Assembly: GCA_014729315.1 (NCBI GenBank)
Contig: WJKD01000015.1
Coordinates: 1-8,940 of the forward strand
From: Promethearchaeota archaeon
Lineage (GTDB): Archaea; Asgardarchaeota; Lokiarchaeia; Sigynarchaeales; SOKP01
Length of the DNA stretch: 8,940 bases
Direction: 5' to 3'
Below are positions 1 through 7,780 of this stretch, piece after piece. A program made the position numbers and the translations under genes. Position 1 is the stretch's first letter. Each line of letters begins with the position of its first letter. Below the pieces are notes generated by a model. It searched no databases and was not told where the DNA came from. It was given only the letters and a program-made list of their open reading frames with translations.

Positions 1-402
1 AATTAAGAAATTGATATGAAATTCATTATATTCTGGTACATCCTTGAAGTCGATTCCAATAATTTCCCTCCTTAAATCAATAAGGAGTTCATATATTTCT
101 TCCTTTATTTTGTTATTATATTTTAAATGAATCTCATCTACGTTTAACTTGAATGCGGAGAGTATTGCTTGACGGATGAGTCTTAGAGGCTTTTTAATGC
201 CATCCATATGGTATATACGCTTCACTTTCTCATTCTCTTTTTCACTAGATCGAACTAATAACGATTTCTCATCTATTGGATAAAGCGTTATTTCTGACTT
301 TTCCTTGAGATCTGCACCTTTAGTCCATTCTTGGGGAAAAGTAATCGCTATAGAATTTCCTAACTTAATTAAACTCCTCTGATATTTTTCTTTGAGAGTC
401 AT
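1..402 (-). CDS. AbrB/PhoU-like phosphate-uptake-type regulator, 3' end cut off by window edge
   Basis: This minus-strand reading frame starts at ATG 402-400 and runs off the left edge, giving 134 residues (beginning MTLKEKYQRSLIKLGNSIAI). The first ~50 residues contain R-S-L-I-K-L-G-N-S-I-A-I-T-F-P followed by W, a charged stretch and L-Y-P. This is the pattern of a SpoVT/AbrB (MazE-like) swapped-hairpin DNA-binding domain. The rest (V-K-R-I-Y-H-M-D-G onward) is helical and charged, as in the PhoU-like helical domain that follows AbrB in archaeal 'phosphate uptake regulator PhoU' proteins. Such proteins are thought to bind DNA and sense or modulate phosphate transport, but the exact target here is unknown. 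An in-frame GTG at 411-409 would add three residues; I prefer the ATG because the AbrB pattern starts just after it. No Shine-Dalgarno is visible, which fits a leaderless or short-leader archaeal transcript. It lies downstream of the methyltransferase on the same strand, with a gap of about 150 bases. No pst genes are visible, so the phosphate link rests on family alone. Confidence 0.75.
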   Translation of the reverse strand, partial: MTLKEKYQRSLIKLGNSIAITFPQEWTKGADLKEKSEITLYPIDEKSLLVRSSEKENEKVKRIYHMDGIKKPLRLIRQAILSAFKLNVDEIHLKYNNKIKEEIYELLIDLRREIIGIDFKDVPEYNEFHINFLI

Positions 403-554
403 GGTTGACACTTAAATTAGTTTATATAGTAATGTACTAGTATAATATAGAAGTTTTTATATAATTAGTATAATTATTATTAGAAAGTATAATTTCCATT
501 TAAAGATTTTGCATATGAAATCATTGATATATAAAATTGTAGATGAATAAATTG
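403..554 (-). promoter_or_regulatory. AT-rich intergenic promoter region for the AbrB/PhoU-like gene
   Basis: The 150 bases between the methyltransferase stop and the regulator start are almost entirely A/T. Read on the minus strand, two archaeal TATA-like boxes are visible: TTATATAA near 464-455 and TATATAAAC near 428-420. The first would place a transcription start roughly 30 bases before the ATG; the second would give an almost leaderless message. TAGTATAAT occurs on the plus strand at 438-446 and 466-474, with a shorter copy (AGTATAAT) at 486-493, so the region may also hold an operator. In sequence this rich in A/T such matches arise easily, so assignment to a specific box is weak. No hairpin-plus-T-run terminator is visible for the upstream methyltransferase. 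Confidence 0.35.
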
Positions 555-2438
555 TTAGAATATTATTTTTTCCAAAATCTTCTTAAATTTGTTCATTTGC
601 TCTATTAATCGAGAATTTTCCTGTAAGTTTTTTATATGATTCCTTATTATCGTCAATTTTCCAATCAATTCATTTTCTGTCGATACTTTAAATGTTGAAA
701 AATTAAAATAGGGATATGTATATTTGTATTCAAAAGTAGGAAATAGATTATCCGATATTAAAAGCTCATATAATTCAGAAAAATCATGTTTATACTGATC
801 TTCAAGTTCAGATAGGTATAAAATTTGTGTTAATTGGTTAGAGAGTATTTCTAAAAAGGTAATAGATGCTTCCATGTCAGTTTTAGGATAATATTTTTTC
901 ATTCCTTCATTGTGGATAAAGTCATACCGATATTGGGTGAGTGTCTGCAACACTTTTCCTAATTGAGATAATGATTTTGGTAAAGAAGAAGGCATCGGTA
1001 GGGTTTCTATAAAACTTCCGTTAATTCTTAAATATCCTCTGCTCATATGAAGGCTCATATACAGATTTTTAAAAAGCATATCCATGAATTTTGAATTAAA
1101 AATTGTTACCAGACAAAATAACTCCTCTGTAGTAAGTGAAGGGATGCTTACAAAATATAACCCTGTGACATTGGTAAAGATACCGGGATCATATGCAAAA
1201 GTGAGCTTTTTCGCAATTTCCCGAAAGATTAACTTCTCACGAGTAAGTAAAGATAGTTTAGAATTCTGCGGAAACTTAAAATAGGAAACTTTAAGAGTTC
1301 TTTTTGCAATTCTAATTTGTTTATTAAACTTTATATGAAATCTTCCCAAATTACCGGTTCCCAATAAAATCCCGATATAATTCTCCATTTCTGGGTTATC
1401 TACAGTGGAATCGAAATATTTCGCGTAATCCTTAAACCCATATGGGCGATAGATAATTTTTAAGTCTTCAAATGTTTCTTTCATAGATTTATACCGTTCA
1501 AAAACTTTCACGAGTAGACTGATATTACCCTCCATTGGGATTACTCGCTTTGGGAGTAGATGAAGGAATTTCTGTAAAAATCGATCTCTGGCTTCCTTAT
1601 TTTGATTTTTAATCTTTTGAAGAGTATTAAGTTTCTTCACTTCAATCAAATTTGACGAGTTTGGATTTTCATTTTTAAGAAGAATAATGATAGGGTAGGT
1701 AGATCTATTCTTAAAAACGGATAAAGCAGATATATTAATAATCCTTCTTATTTGTGTTTCATCAATTAATATTCTTCTGGTTTTTAGACCATAATCCGCA
1801 GACAAAAATTTGTTGGTGATAATATATGAAAGAAAACCGGTATTTTTCTTTAAAATATGCAGTCCTTTTTCAATAAAAAGAATCGAAAGATCAAACAACT
1901 TATATGCGGTTTCGAATGAATCATAAAGCTTCTTCTTATATTCTCTATCTGTGATCTTCTTATTTTCTATATAAGGGGGATTTCCGATAATAATATCGAA
2001 AATTCTCTCAGATTGATACTCTAAGAGAAATTCCGAATTAATAATATTAAAATTCACTCTTGAGTCTTTGATTAGAGTCTCAACAAATCTGGACTTATTT
2101 ACCCTTACCGAAAATTCGAAATCTTGAGGCTTTTCGATATCCGAGATTAACCACAGATATAATGCGATTTTTGAGATCTGGCAAGCCTCTCTTTCCCTCT
2201 CTATGCCAAATATATGTTGCTCGATAATCTTTTTCTTGAGTTCGTAATTCTTGATGTTCTTTTCAACTGTTTGGTATATCTTAAAAAGAAATTCGGCTGT
2301 GCTTACCAAAAATCTTCCAGAACCACAGCATGGATCTAATATCTTAACTGATTTGAGATGGTTTTGTAATTTTGCTTTAATAGAAGGCTCTTTTGATAAT
2401 AATATGTTAAGCTCTTCGATTTTAAAGGCGGTGGTATT
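555..2438 (-). CDS. Type IIG / TaqI-like N6-adenine DNA methyltransferase, 5'-truncated at junction
   Basis: This is a SAM-dependent DNA adenine methyltransferase of the Eco57I/TaqI class. The first possible start codon is a TTG at 2309-2307, but the same frame stays open upstream and encodes motif I, LDPCCGSGRF, at 2339-2310, so the real protein began further upstream. Counting from the TTG: an acidic SAM-binding motif (F-G-I-E) lies at about residues 34-37, and the catalytic N-P-P-Y of N6-adenine methylases lies at 110-113. A later block around residues 425-443 (G-Y-L-R-I-N-G-S-F-I-E-T-L-P-M-P) is typical of the TaqI-like C-terminal target-recognition region. The last ~30 residues are charged and likely coiled coil. 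Upstream of the TTG there is no ATG, GTG or TTG as far back as the in-frame stop at 2553-2555, so the N-terminus is missing. In Eco57I-like enzymes that part can carry a nuclease domain, so I cannot tell a fused restriction-modification enzyme from a methylase alone. The end at 2438 marks where family-like sequence (N-T-T-A-F-K-I-E-E-L-N) seems to begin. Codon choice favours AAG and ATC, unlike the genes to the right. Confidence 0.82.
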   Translation of the reverse strand, partial: NTTAFKIEELNILLSKEPSIKAKLQNHLKSVKILDPCCGSGRFLVSTAEFLFKIYQTVEKNIKNYELKKKIIEQHIFGIEREREACQISKIALYLWLISDIEKPQDFEFSVRVNKSRFVETLIKDSRVNFNIINSEFLLEYQSERIFDIIIGNPPYIENKKITDREYKKKLYDSFETAYKLFDLSILFIEKGLHILKKNTGFLSYIITNKFLSADYGLKTRRILIDETQIRRIINISALSVFKNRSTYPIIILLKNENPNSSNLIEVKKLNTLQKIKNQNKEARDRFLQKFLHLLPKRVIPMEGNISLLVKVFERYKSMKETFEDLKIIYRPYGFKDYAKYFDSTVDNPEMENYIGILLGTGNLGRFHIKFNKQIRIAKRTLKVSYFKFPQNSKLSLLTREKLIFREIAKKLTFAYDPGIFTNVTGLYFVSIPSLTTEELFCLVTIFNSKFMDMLFKNLYMSLHMSRGYLRINGSFIETLPMPSSLPKSLSQLGKVLQTLTQYRYDFIHNEGMKKYYPKTDMEASITFLEILSNQLTQILYLSELEDQYKHDFSELYELLISDNLFPTFEYKYTYPYFNFSTFKVSTENELIGKLTIIRNHIKNLQENSRLIEQMNKFKKILEKIIF

Positions 2439-2479
2439 ACTTTTTTTTATCTTTAATAGATTTTTTAAATAATAAAAAC
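2439..2479. other. Head-to-head junction of two 5'-truncated genes
   Basis: This nearly pure A/T stretch separates the first recognisable residues of the minus-strand methyltransferase from those of the plus-strand BrxP-like protein. Both frames read through it without a stop, giving low-complexity peptides (runs of Y, L, F on the minus strand; N and K on the plus strand) and no start codon for either gene. There is no room for the missing N-terminal parts, a promoter region or ribosome binding sites. The exact breakpoint cannot be fixed by eye; it lies somewhere in about 2440-2495. No inverted repeat ends or insertion sequence remnants are visible. Confidence 0.6.
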
Positions 2480-4123
2480 AATAATAAAGTAAATAAGGTA
2501 TTAGTTTTTGAAGGAGTAAGAGCAGATGAAAGTAATAAAAGGAGTAAATATACTAGAATTACAAAAAATGTAAAAGGTACTACACAAATAAATGCTGAGA
2601 TAATATTAGATTGGAATGTACTCGAAGTTTTTACATATCTAATGTATAGGAAAATAGAATTTAATAAAGGTTATAGATATGGATTGAGTAGAGTCGGGTG
2701 TTCAGTATGTCCATTTTCATCTGATTGGTCAGAAAGTATTATTAACTTAATAGCTCCAAATTTAATGGGCCCATATTTGAATATTTTATCAAAGTTAGCA
2801 TCAATTGAAACAAATGAAGAGCGAAAGGTCAGCGATTTTATAAAAAAGGGGCAATGGAAAACGAGAGCTGGTGGTAGAAATATTGATACAGGCGGAGTTA
2901 AATTAAATATTCTTCAAAATGACAATAAATTAAAAGCTGTTCTTGAGAATGAAAGAGAAAATTTTACTGAATGGATAAAAGTATTAGGCAATATTATTAT
3001 TAAGAAAGATAACCATGAAATAATTGGAGAAGTTGAGACAAGGAAGAGAACTTACTTTGAAATAAGGAAAAAAGAAAGCAATAAAATTGAAATATTATTA
3101 CAAATAAGTGAGAAAGATGATATCCTAATAAGCAGGCTTAGAAGAATTTTATATAAGACTACTTTTTGTATTCATTGCGGTGCTTGTGAAATAGAATGTC
3201 CTACTAGAGCTTTGAAAGTTACCCCTTATTTAAAAGTTAAAACTGAGCATTGTAGTCATTGTAATAAGTGCCTAACTTTTACTGAAAAAGGATGCTTATT
3301 GGCGAAATCGCTTTCTGTAACTGAAGGGAAAGGGAAAATGAAAGAAGGTAAAATTGCAACAAGTAAATATCAAACATTTGGTTTGCGCAATGAATGGTTA
3401 GTTAGTTTTATAAACAATCCAGATAATTGGTTTGAAATCAATAGTCTTGGCCTTGGTAATAGACAGATAGAATCCATGATCGCCTGGTTAAAAGATTGCA
3501 ATTTATTAGATGATAAAAAAAGATTGACTTCATTAACAAATATTGCAAAAGAATTACTAAAAAAGGATGAGAAAATACTATGGTCAATCATTTGGATAAA
3601 TCTGTCTCATAATGTAAAATTAATTGAATGGTATTTAAATAAAATTGATTGGGGCAGTAATTTTTCATCAAAAGAATTAATCGAGATGATCGTTGATTAT
3701 AATTCAATCAATAAAACAAAAACTACATCTAATGCGATAAATTCATTAGTCAACATGTTCGCTTGTTCTGCATTAAGTAAAAATCTTCAAATAGGAATAA
3801 TTGAAAAGAAATCGAATATTAGATATATTAAGAAACTTGGTACTGATGATATACATCCAATTTCTATTGCCTATTCACTTTATAAATACGCCGAATTTAA
3901 AAAACGATATAATTTTACAGTTTCTGAATTTTACTCTGAAAACTCAGATGGCGGACCTTATAAATTATTTGGTATCTCAAAAGAAGTTTTTGAAAATATT
4001 TTGCGTGGTTTGCAGGAAAACAAAAATCAAATTGTGAGGGTTGATTTAACAGCTAACCTTGATAACATTTTTCTACAGGAAAACCTGACTTCTATTGAAG
4101 TCTTAAAAATGTTGACAGAATAA
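2480..4123 (+). CDS. brxP: BrxP-like PAPS reductase / 4Fe-4S ferredoxin / DUF4007 protein, 5'-truncated
   Basis: This is the C-terminal part of a phosphoadenosine phosphosulfate reductase-family protein. The first ATG is at 2642, but conserved sequence starts upstream in the same frame (K-V-L-V-F-E-G-V-R-A-D-E-S then R-S-K-Y, from about 2495), and no ATG, GTG or TTG lies between the stop at 2423-2425 and 2642. Counting from that ATG: the PAPS-reductase-type G-C-x-x-C-P-F has its cysteines at residues 20 and 23. A dicluster ferredoxin domain has Cys176/179/182/186 (CxxCxxCxxxCP) and Cys204/207/210/218. A DUF4007-like region fills about 240-493. The N-terminal PP-loop (SGGKDS-type) nucleotide site, which intact relatives carry in a few hundred extra residues, is missing, so this copy as read is probably inactive. 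In BREX type 4, BrxP stands in place of the methyltransferase of other types; by analogy with DndC-type proteins a role in sulfur chemistry on DNA is an inference. It lies 30 bases before brxC on the same strand. Confidence 0.72.
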   Translation, partial: NNKVNKVLVFEGVRADESNKRSKYTRITKNVKGTTQINAEIILDWNVLEVFTYLMYRKIEFNKGYRYGLSRVGCSVCPFSSDWSESIINLIAPNLMGPYLNILSKLASIETNEERKVSDFIKKGQWKTRAGGRNIDTGGVKLNILQNDNKLKAVLENERENFTEWIKVLGNIIIKKDNHEIIGEVETRKRTYFEIRKKESNKIEILLQISEKDDILISRLRRILYKTTFCIHCGACEIECPTRALKVTPYLKVKTEHCSHCNKCLTFTEKGCLLAKSLSVTEGKGKMKEGKIATSKYQTFGLRNEWLVSFINNPDNWFEINSLGLGNRQIESMIAWLKDCNLLDDKKRLTSLTNIAKELLKKDEKILWSIIWINLSHNVKLIEWYLNKIDWGSNFSSKELIEMIVDYNSINKTKTTSNAINSLVNMFACSALSKNLQIGIIEKKSNIRYIKKLGTDDIHPISIAYSLYKYAEFKKRYNFTVSEFYSENSDGGPYKLFGISKEVFENILRGLQENKNQIVRVDLTANLDNIFLQENLTSIEVLKMLTE

Positions 4124-4142
4124 CTGCTAATTTTTCATCTTC

Positions 4143-4146
4143 GGAG
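4143..4146 (+). promoter_or_regulatory. Shine-Dalgarno of brxC-like gene
   Basis: GGAG lies seven bases before ATG 4154, in the 30-base gap after the BrxP-like stop. It supports the chosen start and implies translation from a shared message with the upstream gene; no promoter is visible in the gap. Confidence 0.6.
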
Positions 4147-4153
4147 TAAATTA

Positions 4154-7100
4154 ATGGAAAAATATAATGAAATTTTAGGCCTCAATAAGTACTTTAAACC
4201 ATACTATGATATTACAAATGAAAGCTATGATTATTGGAAAAATTTCATTGTAAATGATAAATTTTATGACGTATTACGAGGTGTGCTTAATTGTTTGGAT
4301 GGGCAGTCAGCAAAAGATAAGAAATCAATTTGGGTACAAGGTACTTATGGCACAGGGAAAAGCCATGCAACGGGTGTTATTAAACATCTATTATTTGAGC
4401 CAATGGAAAAAATTGCAGATTTTTTTAATAACTTTAATAATGAACAATTAAAATCCAGGTTAAAGAGATTTCGGGAAAACAATCGGGTTTTTCCTGTTGT
4501 CCTGAAAGGTGTCTCGAATATAACAAACAATAGTTCGTTTTCATTAGAAATTGAAAAAGCTGTTAAAGAAGGTTTAAAAAATAACGGGATATCAGTAAAG
4601 ACAAAATCAGATTTTGAAAAAGTAATTAACCACATTGAGCAAAATCCATTAAACATTGATTGGGATAAAAATATACAAGACCACCCAGAACTTAGTATGT
4701 ATGTTAAAGATAAAGAAGATTTGATAAATAAATTGAGTCATTATGATAAAGGAATTTTACAAACATTCGAAGAACTTTCTTCAAAAACATTGATACATTT
4801 TTCCCAAGAAAAAATAGAAGAATGGTTAACAAGTATAATTGATGAGTTACGACAAAAAAATATTGCCGATAAATTAGTAATCTACTGGGATGAATTTACT
4901 TCTGTATTAGAATTACAAAACAGTGGAATACTGTTGGCAAAACTTCAAGATATTGCTGAATTAGCTGAAAATAAAGAAATCTATTTGTTCGTGGTTAGCC
5001 ATAGAAGACCACATCAAACAAGACTAAAGCAAGAGGATATTGATCATATTCTTGGACGCTTTGAGTCAATAGATTATTCTATGGAACCAATTACCACTTA
5101 TCACATTATTGGATCAGCTATTCAAAAGAAAGACAAAAAATTGTGGGAGCGGGTACGGAATGACAATGTTCCTTCAATCGAAAGTGTGATCAAAATAATT
5201 AGTGGAAATGAGGGTAGCTTTGTAACAGATTTAATTAGAAATTTATTTCCACTTCACCCATACACAGCATACCTATCAACATTTATTGCACGAAATATTG
5301 GTTCAACTGAGCGCAGCATTTTTAAATTTCTATATGATGAAGAAAAAGGATTTATCAAATTTATTAATGAAAATCCAATGCCGAATGGCTGCAGTTTTTT
5401 AATGCCAGATTATCTGTTTGATTTTTTTCTTGATGAATTTGAGAGAAGTACTGATCAAAGATTTTCTTCTGTATTAGATAAATTCAATCTTCATTCTAAA
5501 TCAGTTGTGGAAGAAAATGAGAATTATTATGCCATTTTCAAAGGCGTTCTTCTATTAAATTTACTTTACAAAGTAGTCAGTGTAGATGAAAGCTATAATA
5601 GTTTGGTTTCACCAAATTTTGATAACATAAACGCTATGTTTTGTGGTTCAAAGTATTTGTCAGATGTCGATGAGTGTCTAAACTTTTTTAATACAAAACA
5701 AATTTTATCAAGAAATCCTGATAATTTATATTTAGTTGAAAGCTCTGCATTGCCAGTCAGAGAAATTGAAAAGACAAAGGATGGATTACGAAATAATTAC
5801 AACACCATTGAAAAAATATTAGCTGATGATCAAAAGAAGGAGTTGATAAATTATATCTCGTCTCTAATTCTGAGACAAGCTGAAATTAATATTTTCGATG
5901 CATCATTACAAGAGCATTTGTTTAAAAACTATCTCTCGAAAGCTTTTAACAAAGATCATACAATACACATCGCCTTAATTATATCTAAAAACTTACAGGA
6001 GCGTGCTCAGATTGTAAAGACTATAACAAGTATTTTATCAGACGATATGTTTGCAAATATTATCTTTATCTTGTTAGATGATATATTAAGTCAAGAAAAA
6101 ATTGAAAGTTTTTTAGATTACCATGCTCGTGCATTAGTTGCTGAACGCCATAATTTAAAAGAAGAACAAATGGCGAATATCAATTATGCTAAAAAACTTA
6201 TCGATCAATGGATTCAATCTGCTAAAACCAGTACTGTAGATTGGTTTTTAAGAAGTGTTGAAAATGAAAAAGTATATAAAAATAAATCAAAAGACTTACT
6301 TTCTGATATTCCCAAAATTGTGAACGAAGAATTATCATTAAAAATTTTCAAATTTGGAATCGAAAACTTAATTGAAACTAGAAAAAATGTTAATGCATGG
6401 AGCTATCAAATGTCAAAGGCATCTGCTGAGAATTTTCTTTTTGCGGAAGATTTAAATAGTATTGAGCAAAAAACTGTATCAGGACCATCAAGATATACAC
6501 GTGAAATTTTAAAAAATAACTCAGGACAATATATTGTTCGAGATAATTTGAGTTTCTGTAATGATATGGATCAAGAGCACCCTTTATTGAAAATGTGGAA
6601 AGAAGTACAATTAAATATAGATAGTAGAAAGGGAGGAGTTTTTAATATTGGTGATGTTCTTGAGTTCCTGAGCAAATCGCCTTATGGTTTATATCCGAAT
6701 ATGGTTAATATGGCGACATTAGGATTTTTGATGAGAAATTATACAGGAAAGCTTTATGAAGCAGGAACAGGAAAGCCAATAGAGAAAGAAATAATGAGAG
6801 ATAAAGTAATTGCTCTTTTTGACTATTGGACAAAAAGAAGAAGCGGAGATAAACTTGAAGTTCGATTGGGAACTGAAGAAGAGAAAAAGCTTGTTTCAGA
6901 TTTATGTGAAATTTTTGAATTTAAACATAAGGAGAGTTTAAATGATACAAAATGGGCTATAAGAGAATGGATAAAATCAGTGGCTATGTTTCCTTTATGG
7001 ATTTTTGAATTAATAGACGATATTTCTGACGGCACATCTGATGCAATAAAAGCAATTATTTACTTAGTTGAATCTGTAGATCGAGATTTTACTCAAGAGG

Positions 7101-7765
7101 ATATAAAAGATGCATGGGAAATGATTAACAGCGTTAAAACCGATTTAATGTTATTATTTCAAAAATATGAACAATGTGAGAATTTATTTATAAATTGGCT
7201 GGATAATATTGATAATATTACTATTGAAGAAAACAAACATTCCGACGTAATAGAATACGTTAGAAGACATATGCCTGAAGAAATTGGCGTTGCATCATGG
7301 ACTGAAAGCAAAGTCAGGGAAATAGTAAAGGATTGGTACATTCAAAAAGACGAACCAGTGTCAAATTTAAAAACAAAGTTTACATTCGAGAAGCAATCAA
7401 ATCATGCTCCTTTAGAAGTTAGATTTTTTAATGAATCCGAAGGAACTCCTGTTTCATGGGAATGGAATTTTGATGTCTATGGTAGCGGAGCAACAAGTGA
7501 TGAGAAGTATCCAGTTTTTATTTATGAAAATAGCGGAACATACACTGTCAGTCTTAAAATAGTTGATGGACAGGGAAATGTAGATCAATTAATAAAAGAA
7601 AATTGTATTGAGGTCAATGATGTCCCCGATGAAATCATTAATAAAAAAGAAGAGATCGTAAAAAAAATTTTAAATTATCAGGGCGATTTTAGAAGTTTAT
7701 TAATTAAGCTTGTTAACGAAAATGAGAATCTCTTAAATATTCTGGATAAATATTTGAGCAATTGA
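4154..7765 (+). CDS. brxC: BrxC/PglY-like P-loop ATPase with C-terminal PKD-like domain
   Basis: This 1203-residue protein is a large ATPase of the BrxC/PglY kind, a core component of BREX phage defence, and its length is usual for that family. Walker A is G63-T-Y-G-T-G-K69-S-H, preceded by I-W-V-Q. Walker B is L-V-I-Y-W-D246-E247-F, followed by a sensor-like V-V-S-H-R-R around 282-285. F-P-L-H-P-Y-T at 365-371 and G-S-T-E-R at 383-387 match the pattern seen after the ATPase core in BrxC/PglY proteins. The long middle part is helical and carries no motif I recognise. Residues about 1072-1158 look like a PKD domain: W-E-W-N-F-D at 1102-1107 and G-T-Y-T-V-S-L-K-I-V-D at 1128-1138. A charged helical tail of ~45 residues follows. 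There is no signal peptide or membrane segment, so it should act in the cytoplasm. The start has a GGAG seven bases upstream, and the next gene begins 15 bases after the stop. The frame is intact with no sign of decay. The BrxC name rests on motifs, size and gene order, not on a search; another large defence ATPase is the main alternative. Confidence 0.75.
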   Translation: MEKYNEILGLNKYFKPYYDITNESYDYWKNFIVNDKFYDVLRGVLNCLDGQSAKDKKSIWVQGTYGTGKSHATGVIKHLLFEPMEKIADFFNNFNNEQLKSRLKRFRENNRVFPVVLKGVSNITNNSSFSLEIEKAVKEGLKNNGISVKTKSDFEKVINHIEQNPLNIDWDKNIQDHPELSMYVKDKEDLINKLSHYDKGILQTFEELSSKTLIHFSQEKIEEWLTSIIDELRQKNIADKLVIYWDEFTSVLELQNSGILLAKLQDIAELAENKEIYLFVVSHRRPHQTRLKQEDIDHILGRFESIDYSMEPITTYHIIGSAIQKKDKKLWERVRNDNVPSIESVIKIISGNEGSFVTDLIRNLFPLHPYTAYLSTFIARNIGSTERSIFKFLYDEEKGFIKFINENPMPNGCSFLMPDYLFDFFLDEFERSTDQRFSSVLDKFNLHSKSVVEENENYYAIFKGVLLLNLLYKVVSVDESYNSLVSPNFDNINAMFCGSKYLSDVDECLNFFNTKQILSRNPDNLYLVESSALPVREIEKTKDGLRNNYNTIEKILADDQKKELINYISSLILRQAEINIFDASLQEHLFKNYLSKAFNKDHTIHIALIISKNLQERAQIVKTITSILSDDMFANIIFILLDDILSQEKIESFLDYHARALVAERHNLKEEQMANINYAKKLIDQWIQSAKTSTVDWFLRSVENEKVYKNKSKDLLSDIPKIVNEELSLKIFKFGIENLIETRKNVNAWSYQMSKASAENFLFAEDLNSIEQKTVSGPSRYTREILKNNSGQYIVRDNLSFCNDMDQEHPLLKMWKEVQLNIDSRKGGVFNIGDVLEFLSKSPYGLYPNMVNMATLGFLMRNYTGKLYEAGTGKPIEKEIMRDKVIALFDYWTKRRSGDKLEVRLGTEEEKKLVSDLCEIFEFKHKESLNDTKWAIREWIKSVAMFPLWIFELIDDISDGTSDAIKAIIYLVESVDRDFTQEDIKDAWEMINSVKTDLMLLFQKYEQCENLFINWLDNIDNITIEENKHSDVIEYVRRHMPEEIGVASWTESKVREIVKDWYIQKDEPVSNLKTKFTFEKQSNHAPLEVRFFNESEGTPVSWEWNFDVYGSGATSDEKYPVFIYENSGTYTVSLKIVDGQGNVDQLIKENCIEVNDVPDEIINKKEEIVKKILNYQGDFRSLLIKLVNENENLLNILDKYLSN

Positions 7766-7780
7766 TCTTATGAGAGAAAA

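Noticed and set aside
403..554. Possible CRISPR-like or small RNA element in the repeat-bearing intergenic region
   Set aside because: The repeats are only 8-9 bases, unevenly spaced and A/T only, with no stable hairpin, so a promoter/operator reading is simpler.
2251..2472. 73-residue plus-strand open frame across the start of the methyltransferase
   Set aside because: It is the antisense of the methyltransferase motif I region and has no recognisable domain; the coding signal is on the minus strand.
2439..2500. Possible insertion sequence or transposon end at the junction
   Set aside because: No terminal inverted repeats, target duplication or transposase fragment can be seen; only low-complexity A/T sequence is present.
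2480..4123. DndC of a DNA phosphorothioation (Dnd) system as identity of the PAPS-reductase gene
   Set aside because: The ferredoxin dicluster plus DUF4007-like C-terminus and the following large BrxC-like ATPase and PglZ-like genes fit BREX type 4 better; no dndD or dndE is seen next to it.
4345..4656. 103-residue minus-strand open frame inside the ATPase gene
   Set aside because: It lies opposite the Walker A region of the brxC-like gene; no ribosome binding site or protein family pattern supports it.
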